Below are positions 16,413 through 27,509 of a DNA stretch of 64,000 nt, in pieces. The stretch covers positions 1,240,001 to 1,304,000 of the forward strand of contig OZ240678.1 of assembly GCA_965198905.1 (NCBI GenBank). The letters run 5' to 3'. A program made the translations under genes and the position numbers. Positions within the stretch are counted from its first letter, which is position 1, and each line of letters starts with the position of its first letter. Origin of the DNA: CAHJWH01 sp965198905 (GTDB lineage Bacteria; Pseudomonadota; Alphaproteobacteria; Caulobacterales; Caulobacteraceae). Below the pieces are notes generated by a model. The model was not told where the DNA came from. It did not search any database and saw nothing but the letters and a program-made list of their open reading frames with translations.

Positions 16413-17750
16413 CTATTCCGGGTTCTCCAGGCTGAAGGTCTGGGACTGTTCGTCGAAGGCGAACAGCTCTGCGTAGCGGCCCCAGTTCACCGCGGCGTCC
16501 ATGGTCTCGTCGGCGTATTCCTGGCTCATCACGTCCTCCAGCTCCTCCGAGAAACGGCGATAGGGGGCCATGTGGGTGGGCCGTTCGTCCAGAACCCTGC
16601 GGATCAGAGCGACGATGGGCACGTGAGCGAGCAGCTGCTGGCCGAACAGGCGCTTGCGGGCGTCGCTGTCGCTGTCCACGAACCGGCGTCCGGCCTCGCT
16701 CAGCGCGATGTCGCCATGCGCCACCTCGGCGAAACGCAGCAGCTGCAGCGACTCCGCCAAGGGGAACAGCTCGTCGATCTCCAGCTGCAGGTCTTCGGCC
16801 AGCATCGGCAGGTCGGCGCGGCCGTCGAAGGGCGCCTTGGCCAGGGTCTCCATCAGTCCGGCCAGCAGGTTGGTGGACACGCTGTCCAGCCCCCAGCGGA
16901 CCCCGGCGTCGGCGGCGGTCTCCGGCGTCGGCTGCTCGGCCCGGAGCTTGGGGTCCAGCGGGTTGGTCATGCGACCGTAGATGTCGTCCACCAGTTGGCG
17001 GAAGGCCGGCGCGGACCGGTCGCGCGGATGGGCGAGATCGACCAGGATCTCGTGGGCGATGCGGCCCGGATTGGAGGCGAAGATGATGATGCGGTCGCAC
17101 ATCAGGACCGCCTCCTCGATGTTGTGGGTCACCAGCAGGATGGAGGACAGCGGAAGCTTCTTCTCCTGCCACAACTCCACCAGGTCGGTGCGCAGCGTCT
17201 CGGCGGTCAGCACATCCAGCGCCGAGAAGGGTTCGTCCATCAGCAGCAGCTCGGGATGCACGACCAGGGCGCGCGCGAACCCGACCCGCTGGCGCATGCC
17301 GCCCGACAGCTCGCGCGGATAGGCGGACTCGTATCCGTCCAGCCCGATCAGGTCGATCGCCCCCACCGAGCGCGAGCGCCGCTCCGCCGCCGGCACGCCC
17401 AGGGGCTCCAGCCCGATCTCCACGTTCTCCAGCACGGTGAGCCAGGGGAAGAGCGCAAAGCTCTGGAACACCATAGCGATTCCGTGCGAGGGCCCGGTCA
17501 CCGGCCGCCCGCGCCAGCGCAACTCCCCCGACACCGGGCGAGACAGCCCGGCGATGATGCGCAGCAGGCTCGACTTGCCCGAGCCCGACCGGCCGAGCAG
17601 GCCCACGATCTCGTTGCCGCGCAGGTCCAGGTTGATGTCGTCGAGCACCAGCAGCTCGGTCCCGACGCCCTTGGAATAGGCTTGGCGGACGTGGCTGATC
17701 TCCATCAGCGACCGGCCGGCGGGGGCTGCTGCGATCGCGATGTCAGTCAT
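16413..17750 (-). CDS. Nitrate/sulfonate-type ABC importer ATP-binding protein with AAA-associated C-domain
   Basis: 445 aa. Residues about 15-270 form an ABC ATPase: Walker A GRSGSGKSS, Q-loop VFQSF, signature LSGGMRQR, Walker B LLLMDEP, switch VTHNIEEA. The 170-residue C-terminal extension is the AAA-associated domain found in this NrtD/SsuB-like subgroup, containing RRFVDSDSDARKRLFGQQLL. It is paired with the double permease at 17907-19646, from which it is separated by a palindromic repeat of about 100 bases. No substrate-binding protein is adjacent, so the substrate is unknown. Confidence 0.88.
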   Translation of the reverse strand: MTDIAIAAAPAGRSLMEISHVRQAYSKGVGTELLVLDDINLDLRGNEIVGLLGRSGSGKSSLLRIIAGLSRPVSGELRWRGRPVTGPSHGIAMVFQSFALFPWLTVLENVEIGLEPLGVPAAERRSRSVGAIDLIGLDGYESAYPRELSGGMRQRVGFARALVVHPELLLMDEPFSALDVLTAETLRTDLVELWQEKKLPLSSILLVTHNIEEAVLMCDRIIIFASNPGRIAHEILVDLAHPRDRSAPAFRQLVDDIYGRMTNPLDPKLRAEQPTPETAADAGVRWGLDSVSTNLLAGLMETLAKAPFDGRADLPMLAEDLQLEIDELFPLAESLQLLRFAEVAHGDIALSEAGRRFVDSDSDARKRLFGQQLLAHVPIVALIRRVLDERPTHMAPYRRFSEELEDVMSQEYADETMDAAVNWGRYAELFAFDEQSQTFSLENPE

Positions 17751-17780
17751 GATGTCGTCCCTGCCATTCGATCCGCGATC

Positions 17781-17884
17781 TTCTCCCTCCCCCTCGGGGG
17801 GAGGGCCGGGTGGGGGGCGTTTCCGGATGGAGCGCGGCGGCTGACGCGACCCCCACCCCGCCCCTCCCCTCAGGGGGGAGGGAG
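17781..17884. repeat. Inverted-repeat element between two ABC transporter genes
   Basis: Arms rich in CTCCCTCCCC and GGGGGGAGGGAG face each other across about 40 bases (GGCCGGGTGGGGGGCG on the left; CCCCCACCCCGCCC on the right). The composition and layout resemble 1619-1781. It sits inside what is otherwise a single transcription unit. Confidence 0.8.
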
Positions 17885-17906
17885 ATATTGCGCCTTCCCA
17901 TCCCGC

Positions 17907-19646
17907 TCAATCCATCCGCAGGCGCTTGGAGGCGTAGTCGAACAGGGGCCGCCACAGGGCGCGGTTGAAGCCCACCACGAAGATGCTCATGACCGCCGCG
18001 CCCAGCGTCACCCGAGGAAAATCCGCCCGGGTGGTGGCGTCGGCGATGAAGGCGCCGAGGCCATGGGCGGTGAGCCGGGTGTTCCCCCAATTGGCCACCT
18101 CCGCCAGGATCGAGGCGTTCCAGGCCCCGCCGGACGCGGTGATGGCCCCGGTGACGTAGTAGGGGAAGACGCCCGGCAGCGCCACGCGCCGCCACCAGCT
18201 CCAGCCCCGCACGCCGAAACTCCGCGCCGCTTCCTGCAGGTCGCTCGGGAAGGCGCTGGCGCCGGCGATGACGTTGAAAAGGATGTACCACTGGGCGCCC
18301 AGGATCATCAGCGGCGACAGCCAGATGTCGGGCGAGGCGTGGAAGCGCACGATGGCCACCACCACCAGCGGGAACAGCAGGTTGCTCGGGAAGGCCGCCA
18401 GGAATTGGACGATCGGCTGGACCCGGGACGCCACTGCGGGCCGCAGCCCGATCAGCACCCCGATGGGAACCCAGATGACGCTGGAGATGGCGATCAGCAC
18501 CAGTACGCGGATCAGGGTCAGACCGCCCAGGCCCACGACGCCCAACGCCTCCAGCGGGCGCACCTCGCTGCCGATGTAGGCGATCACCCGCCACGCCACC
18601 CAGGCGGCGAAGATCGCCACCACCGCGAAGAAGGCGTAATCGGCCCCTTTGCTCGACCAGGCCTGCGCTAGCCGGCGCGGAGGCGGACGGCCGCCGCCCA
18701 GGTGCACGCGGGTCAACACGCCGGCCAGTTTGGCGAACGGCATCCACAGCCGCCGGGCCAGCCGGGCGCGCTGAAAAAAGTTGAGCAGCCAGGATTCCGC
18801 CGGTGGCCCCTGGGCGGGCGCGAGCTCCACGGTGAACTTCTGCGACCAGGCCACCAGGGGGCGGAACAGCAGCTGGTCATAGGCCAGGATCACCAGCCCC
18901 ATGGCCAGGATCGCCCAGCCGATGGCGTGCAGGTCCTTGTGTGCGATGGCCACCGCCACGTAGGAGCCGACCCCCGGCAAGGTGATGGAGACCTGGCCGA
19001 CGCTGAACACCTCCGACGCCACCACGAAGAACCAGGCGCCGGACATGGACATCATGGCGTTCCAGATCAGGCCAGGCGCTGCGAACGGGACCTCCAGCAC
19101 CCAGAACCGCCGCCAGGGGCCGAGCCGCAGCGAGTCCGACACGTCGCTCAGGTCGCGCGGCACCGTCTTCAGCGACTGGTAGAAGCTGAAGGTCATGTTC
19201 CAGGCCATGCTCGTGAAGATCATGAAGATCGCCGCGAGTTCGGCCCCGAACACCTTTCCCGGGAACAGGCCGAGAAAGAAGGCGAGGGTGAAGGACAGGA
19301 AGGTCAGGATCGGCAGCGACTGCAGGATGTCCAGCAACGGCACCAGGATCACCTCGGCCCGTCGGCTCTTGGCCGCCAGCGCTCCGTAGGTGAAGGTGAA
19401 CAGGACCGAGCAGGCCATGGCCGCCACCATCCGCAGCGTCGTGCGCAGCGCATAATTGGGCAGAGCATAGGGGTTCAGGCTGATCGGCGTCCGGGTCGCG
19501 GCCGCCATGGGCTGCAGCGTCTCGCGCCCCCCCACCGCCACGAGCGCCAAGCCGCCGATCACCAGGGCGAACACGGCCCAGTCCCAGACGCTGGGCACGA
19601 CGCGCCAACTCTTGCGCACCGCGAGAAGGGGGTGAACGGCGGCCAC
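17907..19646 (-). CDS. ABC transporter permease with two fused transmembrane domains
   Basis: 579 aa inner-membrane protein with two binding-protein-dependent permease domains in tandem. The first spans roughly residues 75-270 (EAA-like loop around DVSDSLRLGPWRRFWVLEVP). The second spans about 370-575 (EAA-like loop around EAARSFGVRGWSWWRRVALP). Each half has about six helices, so one chain can supply both permease subunits of an importer. The N-terminus begins with a hydrophobic segment near residue 25. It is the first gene of the pair with the ATPase at 16413-17750. Confidence 0.87.
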   Translation of the reverse strand: MAAVHPLLAVRKSWRVVPSVWDWAVFALVIGGLALVAVGGRETLQPMAAATRTPISLNPYALPNYALRTTLRMVAAMACSVLFTFTYGALAAKSRRAEVILVPLLDILQSLPILTFLSFTLAFFLGLFPGKVFGAELAAIFMIFTSMAWNMTFSFYQSLKTVPRDLSDVSDSLRLGPWRRFWVLEVPFAAPGLIWNAMMSMSGAWFFVVASEVFSVGQVSITLPGVGSYVAVAIAHKDLHAIGWAILAMGLVILAYDQLLFRPLVAWSQKFTVELAPAQGPPAESWLLNFFQRARLARRLWMPFAKLAGVLTRVHLGGGRPPPRRLAQAWSSKGADYAFFAVVAIFAAWVAWRVIAYIGSEVRPLEALGVVGLGGLTLIRVLVLIAISSVIWVPIGVLIGLRPAVASRVQPIVQFLAAFPSNLLFPLVVVAIVRFHASPDIWLSPLMILGAQWYILFNVIAGASAFPSDLQEAARSFGVRGWSWWRRVALPGVFPYYVTGAITASGGAWNASILAEVANWGNTRLTAHGLGAFIADATTRADFPRVTLGAAVMSIFVVGFNRALWRPLFDYASKRLRMD

Positions 19647-19840
19647 GGCTTCCCCTCCGCCAACGTGTGTTCAAGCGATGGCGCGGGCTCTAGCGAAGAT
19701 CAGACGACGCGGCAATCGTGGCGCAGCGATGGCTGCATCAACGCCCCTACCCGCCCATCAGGACGTCGACAGCGGCAGGTGAGCTTACGACCGCAGACTG
19801 GCGTAGGAAGGCGGCCTTTCCGCCCCAGAACCTAGCGCGC

Positions 19841-20161
19841 CTAGGGATGCGCGATCGGCGCGGCCGAGGCGACGTGAGCCGTAGCGTCGGGCGACGGGGT
19901 GATCTCGGCGCCCGCGGCCGTCTCCGACGGAGAGCCGACGACCTCCGCATCGCGAACCTCCACCGCCGCCTTGTCGCTGACATAGGCGATGAGGTGGGCG
20001 TCCGACGCCGGACCGCCCGAGGCGGCCACAAGCTCGGCGGTCCGCTCCTGCTGGACGTTGGCGTCCTGGGCCTGGGAAATTCCGGCGAACAGCAGGCCGC
20101 CCCCCAGCATGGCGCCAATCAACGCGGCCCTGACCGCTGCGTTACGCATTGGATAACCCAC
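19841..20161 (-). CDS. Small secreted alanine-rich hypothetical protein
   Basis: 106 aa. An N-terminal signal peptide (AALIGAMLGGGLLFAGISQA, cleavage near AQDAN) leads into an Ala/Ser/Glu-rich mature part with no recognised domain. The GTG at 20161 is preferred because GGAGG lies five bases upstream; an ATG four codons later is too far from it. Divergent from gyrA, with a CtrA-type site in the shared upstream region. Function unknown. Confidence 0.6.
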   Translation of the reverse strand: MGYPMRNAAVRAALIGAMLGGGLLFAGISQAQDANVQQERTAELVAASGGPASDAHLIAYVSDKAAVEVRDAEVVGSPSETAAGAEITPSPDATAHVASAAPIAHP

Positions 20162-20239
20162 CGAAACCTCCGTATAACGAGCCTTCGACAGGGACCGGCG
20201 CGGACGTCGGTTTGACCCGTCTCCCGCCGGTGATAAGTC

Positions 20240-20254
20240 TTAACGAAGCGTTAA
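20240..20254. promoter_or_regulatory. Candidate CtrA binding site
   Basis: TTAACGAAGCGTTAA matches the TTAA-N7-TTAA consensus of the cell-cycle regulator CtrA. It lies 86 bases before the gyrA start and 79 bases before the divergent small secreted protein gene, so it could act on either. Confidence 0.55.
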
Positions 20255-20325
20255 AGTTGCTGATTCCCGCGCGACTTGAATCTCTCGCCGCTACGGCGTT
20301 TCCTCCAGCCCACATCGGTTGATCC

Positions 20326-23067
<2,742 letters not shown>

Positions 23068-23111
23068 GCGGGCGCAAGGCGGGTCTGCGCTCCGGGGACG
23101 TCTCGGATGGC

Positions 23112-26100
23112 TCAGGCGCCGGTGGTGACCAGGGTCTCCTCGCCCTCCAGGATCGGGGCGTCGTCGCCCGGCCGCCGGGGCGTGGTGATGCGGGAGAACT
23201 TCGGCGTCAGCCACGCCTCGAAGCTGTCCACCAGCAGATAGATCACCGGCACCAGCACCAGGCTCAGCAGGGTCGAGCTGATCAGTCCGCCGATCACCGC
23301 CACCGCCATCGGTCGGCGAAACTCAGAGCCCGCGCCAAGGCCGAGCGCGGTGGGCGCCATGCCGGCGATCATGGCGACGGTGGTCATGACGATGGGCCGG
23401 GCGCGCTCGCGACAGGCGTTGTGCAGCGCCTCCCATCGGCTCTGGCCGGAGCGCTCGTCCTCGATGGCGAACTCCACCAGCAGGATGGAGTTCTTGGCCG
23501 CGATCCCGAACAGCATCAGCAGGCCGATGAACACCGGCATGTCGATCTCCAGCCCTGCGAGCGTCAGCGCCGCCGCCGCCCCCGCCAGACTCAGCGGCAG
23601 GGCGGCCAGGATGATGATCGGCTTGAAGAAGCTGCGGAACAGCAACACCAGCACCGCATAGATCAGCCCCACGCCCGAGAAGATCGCGGTCGTGAAGCCG
23701 GTGATGATCTCGCCGAGCGCCTCGGCGTCTCCGGCCGCCGGTTGATGCACGCCCGGCGGCAGGTGGCGCATGACAGGCAGGTTCTTCACCTCCTTCAAAA
23801 CGGTGCCAAGGCTTGCACCGTTCAGGTCGGCCTGCACCGACACTTGGCGTTCGCGTCCGTACCGCACGAGCCGCGCAGGTCCGGCCTCGAACGACAGGTC
23901 GGCCACCGAAGCCAGCGTCGTAGAGCCGCCGCCGTTGGTGGGAACCTGCAACTGGCCGAGCGTCGCCAAGTCGGCCCGATCGGCCTCGGCGAGACGCACG
24001 CGGATGGGGACGCGCCGCTCGCCCTGGGAGAACTTGGAGACATTGGCGTCGATGTCGCCGATGGTGGCGATCCGCAGCACCTGGGCCAGGGCGTCTGAGG
24101 TGACGCCCAGCCGGGCGGCCTCGTCGGGCTTTGGCCGCACCACGAGCTCAGGGCCGGCCGGCATCGGCGAGGGCCTTACGTCTGAGATCGAGGGCAGCGT
24201 GCGCATCTCGCGCATCAACTCCAGCTGCGTGCGTTCGAGCACCGAGCCCTCCTGGCTGGACAGGATGATCTCCACGTCCGCCGAACCGAAGCCGCCCTGG
24301 GTCGTGAGCCGCACGTCAGGAATCTGGCGCATCAGCGGCCGGATGCTCTTCTTGAAGGCGTCGGTGGTGAGCCGCCGGTGGACCTTAAGGATGACGGTGC
24401 ATTGGCCGACGTTCAGATCCTGCCCTTCGCTCGAGCCCGATCCCACGCCGACTTGGCAGTAGACACGCTCCACGTCCGGTTGTGACAGCAACATGTGGGT
24501 GATGCGGCCCACGTCCACCTTCATGTCCGCCCGCGTGGCGCCGGGTGGCCCGTCCACGTTCAAGTACAAGAAACCTGGGTCGCCGATCGGCTGGAAGCCG
24601 GTCGGGCGGCTGCCCATCAGCACTATCGAGCCCACGAAGATCATGCCGCCTAGCGCGGTCGCCAACCAGCGATGCGCCATCGCCCAATCCAGGGTCCAGC
24701 GATAGATCCCGCCGAGGGGGCGAGGGGGTGCGGTATGCTCGCGGGGTTTCAGGAAGTAGGCGGCCAACAAGGGGGTCAGCAGACGCGCGACGATCAGGGA
24801 GAAGATCACCGCGACCGCGACGGTGAGGCCGAACTCCTTGAAATACTGCCCCGGGATGCCGCCCATGAACGAGACCGGCGTGAACACCACAACGATGGTG
24901 GCCGTGGTCGCCAGGACGGCCAGTCCGATGGAGTCCGCACCGATCAGCGAGGCGCGATAGGGACTCTCCCCGCGCTCGATACGCTTTTCGATGTTCTCGA
25001 TCTCGACGATGGCGTCGTCCACCAGGATGCCGATCACCAGTGTCAGCGACAGCAGGGTGATGACGTTCAGGCTGAAGCCGAAGGCCTGGATGACGCTGAA
25101 GGTGGGGATCAGCGACAGCGGCATGGCGATCGCGGCGATGGCTGTCGCACGCCAGTTCTTGAGGAACAGAAAGACCACGAAGGCCGCCAGGATCATGCCC
25201 TCGATCAGCACGTGGACGGTGGCGTCGTAGCTCTCCCGGGTCTGGTCGACGGTGGAGATGATCTGGGTGAACTTCACCTCGGGGTGCTGGGCCTGCAGCT
25301 TGGCGATGGCGGCCTTGACACCCTTCTCGGTGCTGATCTCGCTGGCGTCGCGGGTCTTCTGCACCTCGAAGCCGATCACCGGACGGTTGTTCAGCAAGGC
25401 GAAGGCGCGGGGTTCGGACTGGCCGTCGCCGATCTCGGCGATGTCCGACAAGGCGACGTAGTGGCCGTTTGCAGGGATGGTCAGCTTGCGCAGCGAGTCC
25501 ACGGTGGCGGCTTGGCCGAGCACTCTGACGGTCTGCTCGCGGCCGCCGATATCAGCCCGGCCGCCGGTTTCGTCGACGTTGTATTGGTAGAGCGCTGCAT
25601 TGACCTGAGGTGCGGTGACGCTAAAGGCCGCCATGCGGCCGGGGTTCAACGTAACGTTGATCTCTCGGTCCTGACCGCCATCCCGGCTCACGGCGGCGAC
25701 GCCCGGCAGTCCCTGAAGGAAGCGCGAAACTGTGTTGTCCACGAACCAGGACAGCTGGACGGGCGATAGGGTGGGCGAACTCACCGCATAGATGAGGATC
25801 GACTGAGTATCGACGTCGATCCGCTGTACGAGAGGTGGGTCGATTCCAGGCGGTAGCTGGACGCGCGTGCGGTCCACCGCGGTCCGCACGTCGTCGGTCG
25901 CCTTCTGCATGTCGGTGCCGAGGTTGAACTCCACATCGGTATTGGAGAGGCCCAGGCTGACATAGCTCTTGACATGCTTGACGTTGGCGATGCCCGCGAG
26001 CGCATCTTCGATCGGGCGGGTGATCTGGTTCTCCACCTCGCTGGGCGCAGCCCCGCTCTGGCTGACGCTGACCTGCACCAGCGGAAAGGAGATGTTGGGG

Positions 26101-26216
26101 TACTGCTTGATCGGCAGGCGGGTGTAGGACAGCCAGCCCAGCAGCGTCAGGGCGATGAACAGCAGCGCGATCGGCAGCGGGTTGCGGATCGCCCAGGCCG
26201 ATATGCGCAGCTTCAT
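23112..26216 (-). CDS. RND efflux pump inner-membrane transporter (AcrB/HAE1 family)
   Basis: Proton-driven tripartite efflux transporter, 1034 aa. It has the RND layout of twelve helices with two large periplasmic loops. The first helix starts at NPLPIALLFIALTLLGWLSY, helix 4 carries the paired aspartates in LVIGILVDDAIVEIENIEKR, and the second half has GLLMLFGIAAKNSILLVEFA. The paired Asp in helix 4 points to drug or organic-substrate rather than heavy-metal export. The start overlaps the adaptor stop by 4 bases. It converges with gyrA with only 44 bases between stops. Confidence 0.93.
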   Translation of the reverse strand: MKLRISAWAIRNPLPIALLFIALTLLGWLSYTRLPIKQYPNISFPLVQVSVSQSGAAPSEVENQITRPIEDALAGIANVKHVKSYVSLGLSNTDVEFNLGTDMQKATDDVRTAVDRTRVQLPPGIDPPLVQRIDVDTQSILIYAVSSPTLSPVQLSWFVDNTVSRFLQGLPGVAAVSRDGGQDREINVTLNPGRMAAFSVTAPQVNAALYQYNVDETGGRADIGGREQTVRVLGQAATVDSLRKLTIPANGHYVALSDIAEIGDGQSEPRAFALLNNRPVIGFEVQKTRDASEISTEKGVKAAIAKLQAQHPEVKFTQIISTVDQTRESYDATVHVLIEGMILAAFVVFLFLKNWRATAIAAIAMPLSLIPTFSVIQAFGFSLNVITLLSLTLVIGILVDDAIVEIENIEKRIERGESPYRASLIGADSIGLAVLATTATIVVVFTPVSFMGGIPGQYFKEFGLTVAVAVIFSLIVARLLTPLLAAYFLKPREHTAPPRPLGGIYRWTLDWAMAHRWLATALGGMIFVGSIVLMGSRPTGFQPIGDPGFLYLNVDGPPGATRADMKVDVGRITHMLLSQPDVERVYCQVGVGSGSSEGQDLNVGQCTVILKVHRRLTTDAFKKSIRPLMRQIPDVRLTTQGGFGSADVEIILSSQEGSVLERTQLELMREMRTLPSISDVRPSPMPAGPELVVRPKPDEAARLGVTSDALAQVLRIATIGDIDANVSKFSQGERRVPIRVRLAEADRADLATLGQLQVPTNGGGSTTLASVADLSFEAGPARLVRYGRERQVSVQADLNGASLGTVLKEVKNLPVMRHLPPGVHQPAAGDAEALGEIITGFTTAIFSGVGLIYAVLVLLFRSFFKPIIILAALPLSLAGAAAALTLAGLEIDMPVFIGLLMLFGIAAKNSILLVEFAIEDERSGQSRWEALHNACRERARPIVMTTVAMIAGMAPTALGLGAGSEFRRPMAVAVIGGLISSTLLSLVLVPVIYLLVDSFEAWLTPKFSRITTPRRPGDDAPILEGEETLVTTGA

Positions 26217-27346
26217 GCAGCGGGGCTCCCCGCCGCGGATTGACTGGTCTGGCTGGGATCGGCCCGCACGGGATGGACCGTGTCGCCATCCAGCACGAAG
26301 GCGCCCCCGCCCAGCAGCACCATGGCCCCCGGCGGCGGCCCGCTCAGCAACTCCACCAGCCCATTGGCGTGCTGGCCGGTGCGCACCGGGATACGATGCA
26401 CCTTGTCGCCCGGTCCCAGGGTCATCACCGAGGCGCCGTCCGCGTCGAAGCGCAACGCGCTTTCCGGGATCACGGTGACGCTGTGCCCGCTGTGCAGGAA
26501 GGTGGCGCGGCCGTAGCCGCCGGGTCGGAGGTTGGCGTCGACGGGCAGGGTGACGCGCACATGGCCGAGCTTGGTCTGGGCGTCGACCTCGGGACTGACC
26601 ACCCGCACGACGCCGGTCACGGTGGAGTTGTCGGGCAGGGTGACGCTGACCTGGTCGCCCGGGTGGATGCCGGGCAGGTCGCCTTCGGACACCTCCGCGT
26701 TCAGCTCGATCACGTCTTGGGCGGCGATGCGATACATGACCATGGAGGGCGAGGCGATATCGCCGGGTCGCACCGTCCGGTCGAGCACGAGGCCGCCCAC
26801 AGGCGCGCGTACGGTCATCATCTTTTCCCGCGTCAGCAGGTCGTTCAGCTGGGCCTGGGCGGCGGCGACGCCGGCCCCGGCGCTGCGGGCGGCCAGGCGC
26901 CGCTCCACGATCTGCTCCTGGGGGAGCACGCCCTGGTTGTCGAGGCCGGCGACCCGCTGCGCCTCGGCGACACTGCGCTCGGAGAGCACCTTCTGCTCGT
27001 CGACAACCGCCTGCTGCTGGGCGATCTGGGCGCGCAGCAGGGTGTCGTCGAGCTGGGCCAGGGGTTGAGCGTCGACGACGTGCGCGTCCTGATCCACCAT
27101 CACCTTGGCCACCCGATAGCCGTTCAGCTCAGTGGAGACCGCGGCCTCAAGCTCCGGGATCAGCAGGCCGGAGGCCGTGACCCCGCCGCGCAGCGTCTGG
27201 GTCCTTATGGGCGTGACGCTGACCGTAAGGGGCGCCGGGCCGGCCACGGCCGCCTTGGCGAGCGGCTTGTGACAGCCGGCGATCAAAAGCACGCACGTCC
27301 CAAGCGGCGCAAGCAGGGCCAGGTGTCGGAGGCGGGCGCGGTTCAT
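26213..27346 (-). CDS. RND efflux periplasmic adaptor (membrane fusion) lipoprotein
   Basis: About 377 aa. The signal peptide ends in a lipobox LLIAGC, so it is anchored in the inner membrane. It is followed by lipoyl-like halves (ELEAAVSTELNGYRVAKV and VRAPVGGLVLDRTVRPGDI) around a coiled-coil hairpin with QQQAVVDEQKVLSERSVAEA, then the beta-barrel domain. The ATG at 27346 is preferred since it directly begins the signal peptide; another in-frame start lies eight codons upstream. It overlaps the transporter gene by 4 bases and forms one operon with it. Confidence 0.9.
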   Translation of the reverse strand: MNRARLRHLALLAPLGTCVLLIAGCHKPLAKAAVAGPAPLTVSVTPIRTQTLRGGVTASGLLIPELEAAVSTELNGYRVAKVMVDQDAHVVDAQPLAQLDDTLLRAQIAQQQAVVDEQKVLSERSVAEAQRVAGLDNQGVLPQEQIVERRLAARSAGAGVAAAQAQLNDLLTREKMMTVRAPVGGLVLDRTVRPGDIASPSMVMYRIAAQDVIELNAEVSEGDLPGIHPGDQVSVTLPDNSTVTGVVRVVSPEVDAQTKLGHVRVTLPVDANLRPGGYGRATFLHSGHSVTVIPESALRFDADGASVMTLGPGDKVHRIPVRTGQHANGLVELLSGPPPGAMVLLGGGAFVLDGDTVHPVRADPSQTSQSAAGSPAA

Positions 27347-27509
27347 GAGGCGGACAGCATGAATGTCCACTCGCCGCTGCGGCCAAGGCCGCGCAGGCCG
27401 GGGTCGGACATGGCTGCGAACCCTTCTCTGGGGTGGAGCTGAGAGCGACGCGTACGCACCGATAATCCCGGCGATAACCGTCTAGCCTCCTTAGCCTGAA
27501 CTGGACGCA

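Noticed and set aside
16401..18671. A 756-codon plus-strand frame across the ABC transporter genes
   Set aside because: Antisense to two well-supported genes and crosses the repeat at 17781-17884; shadow frame.
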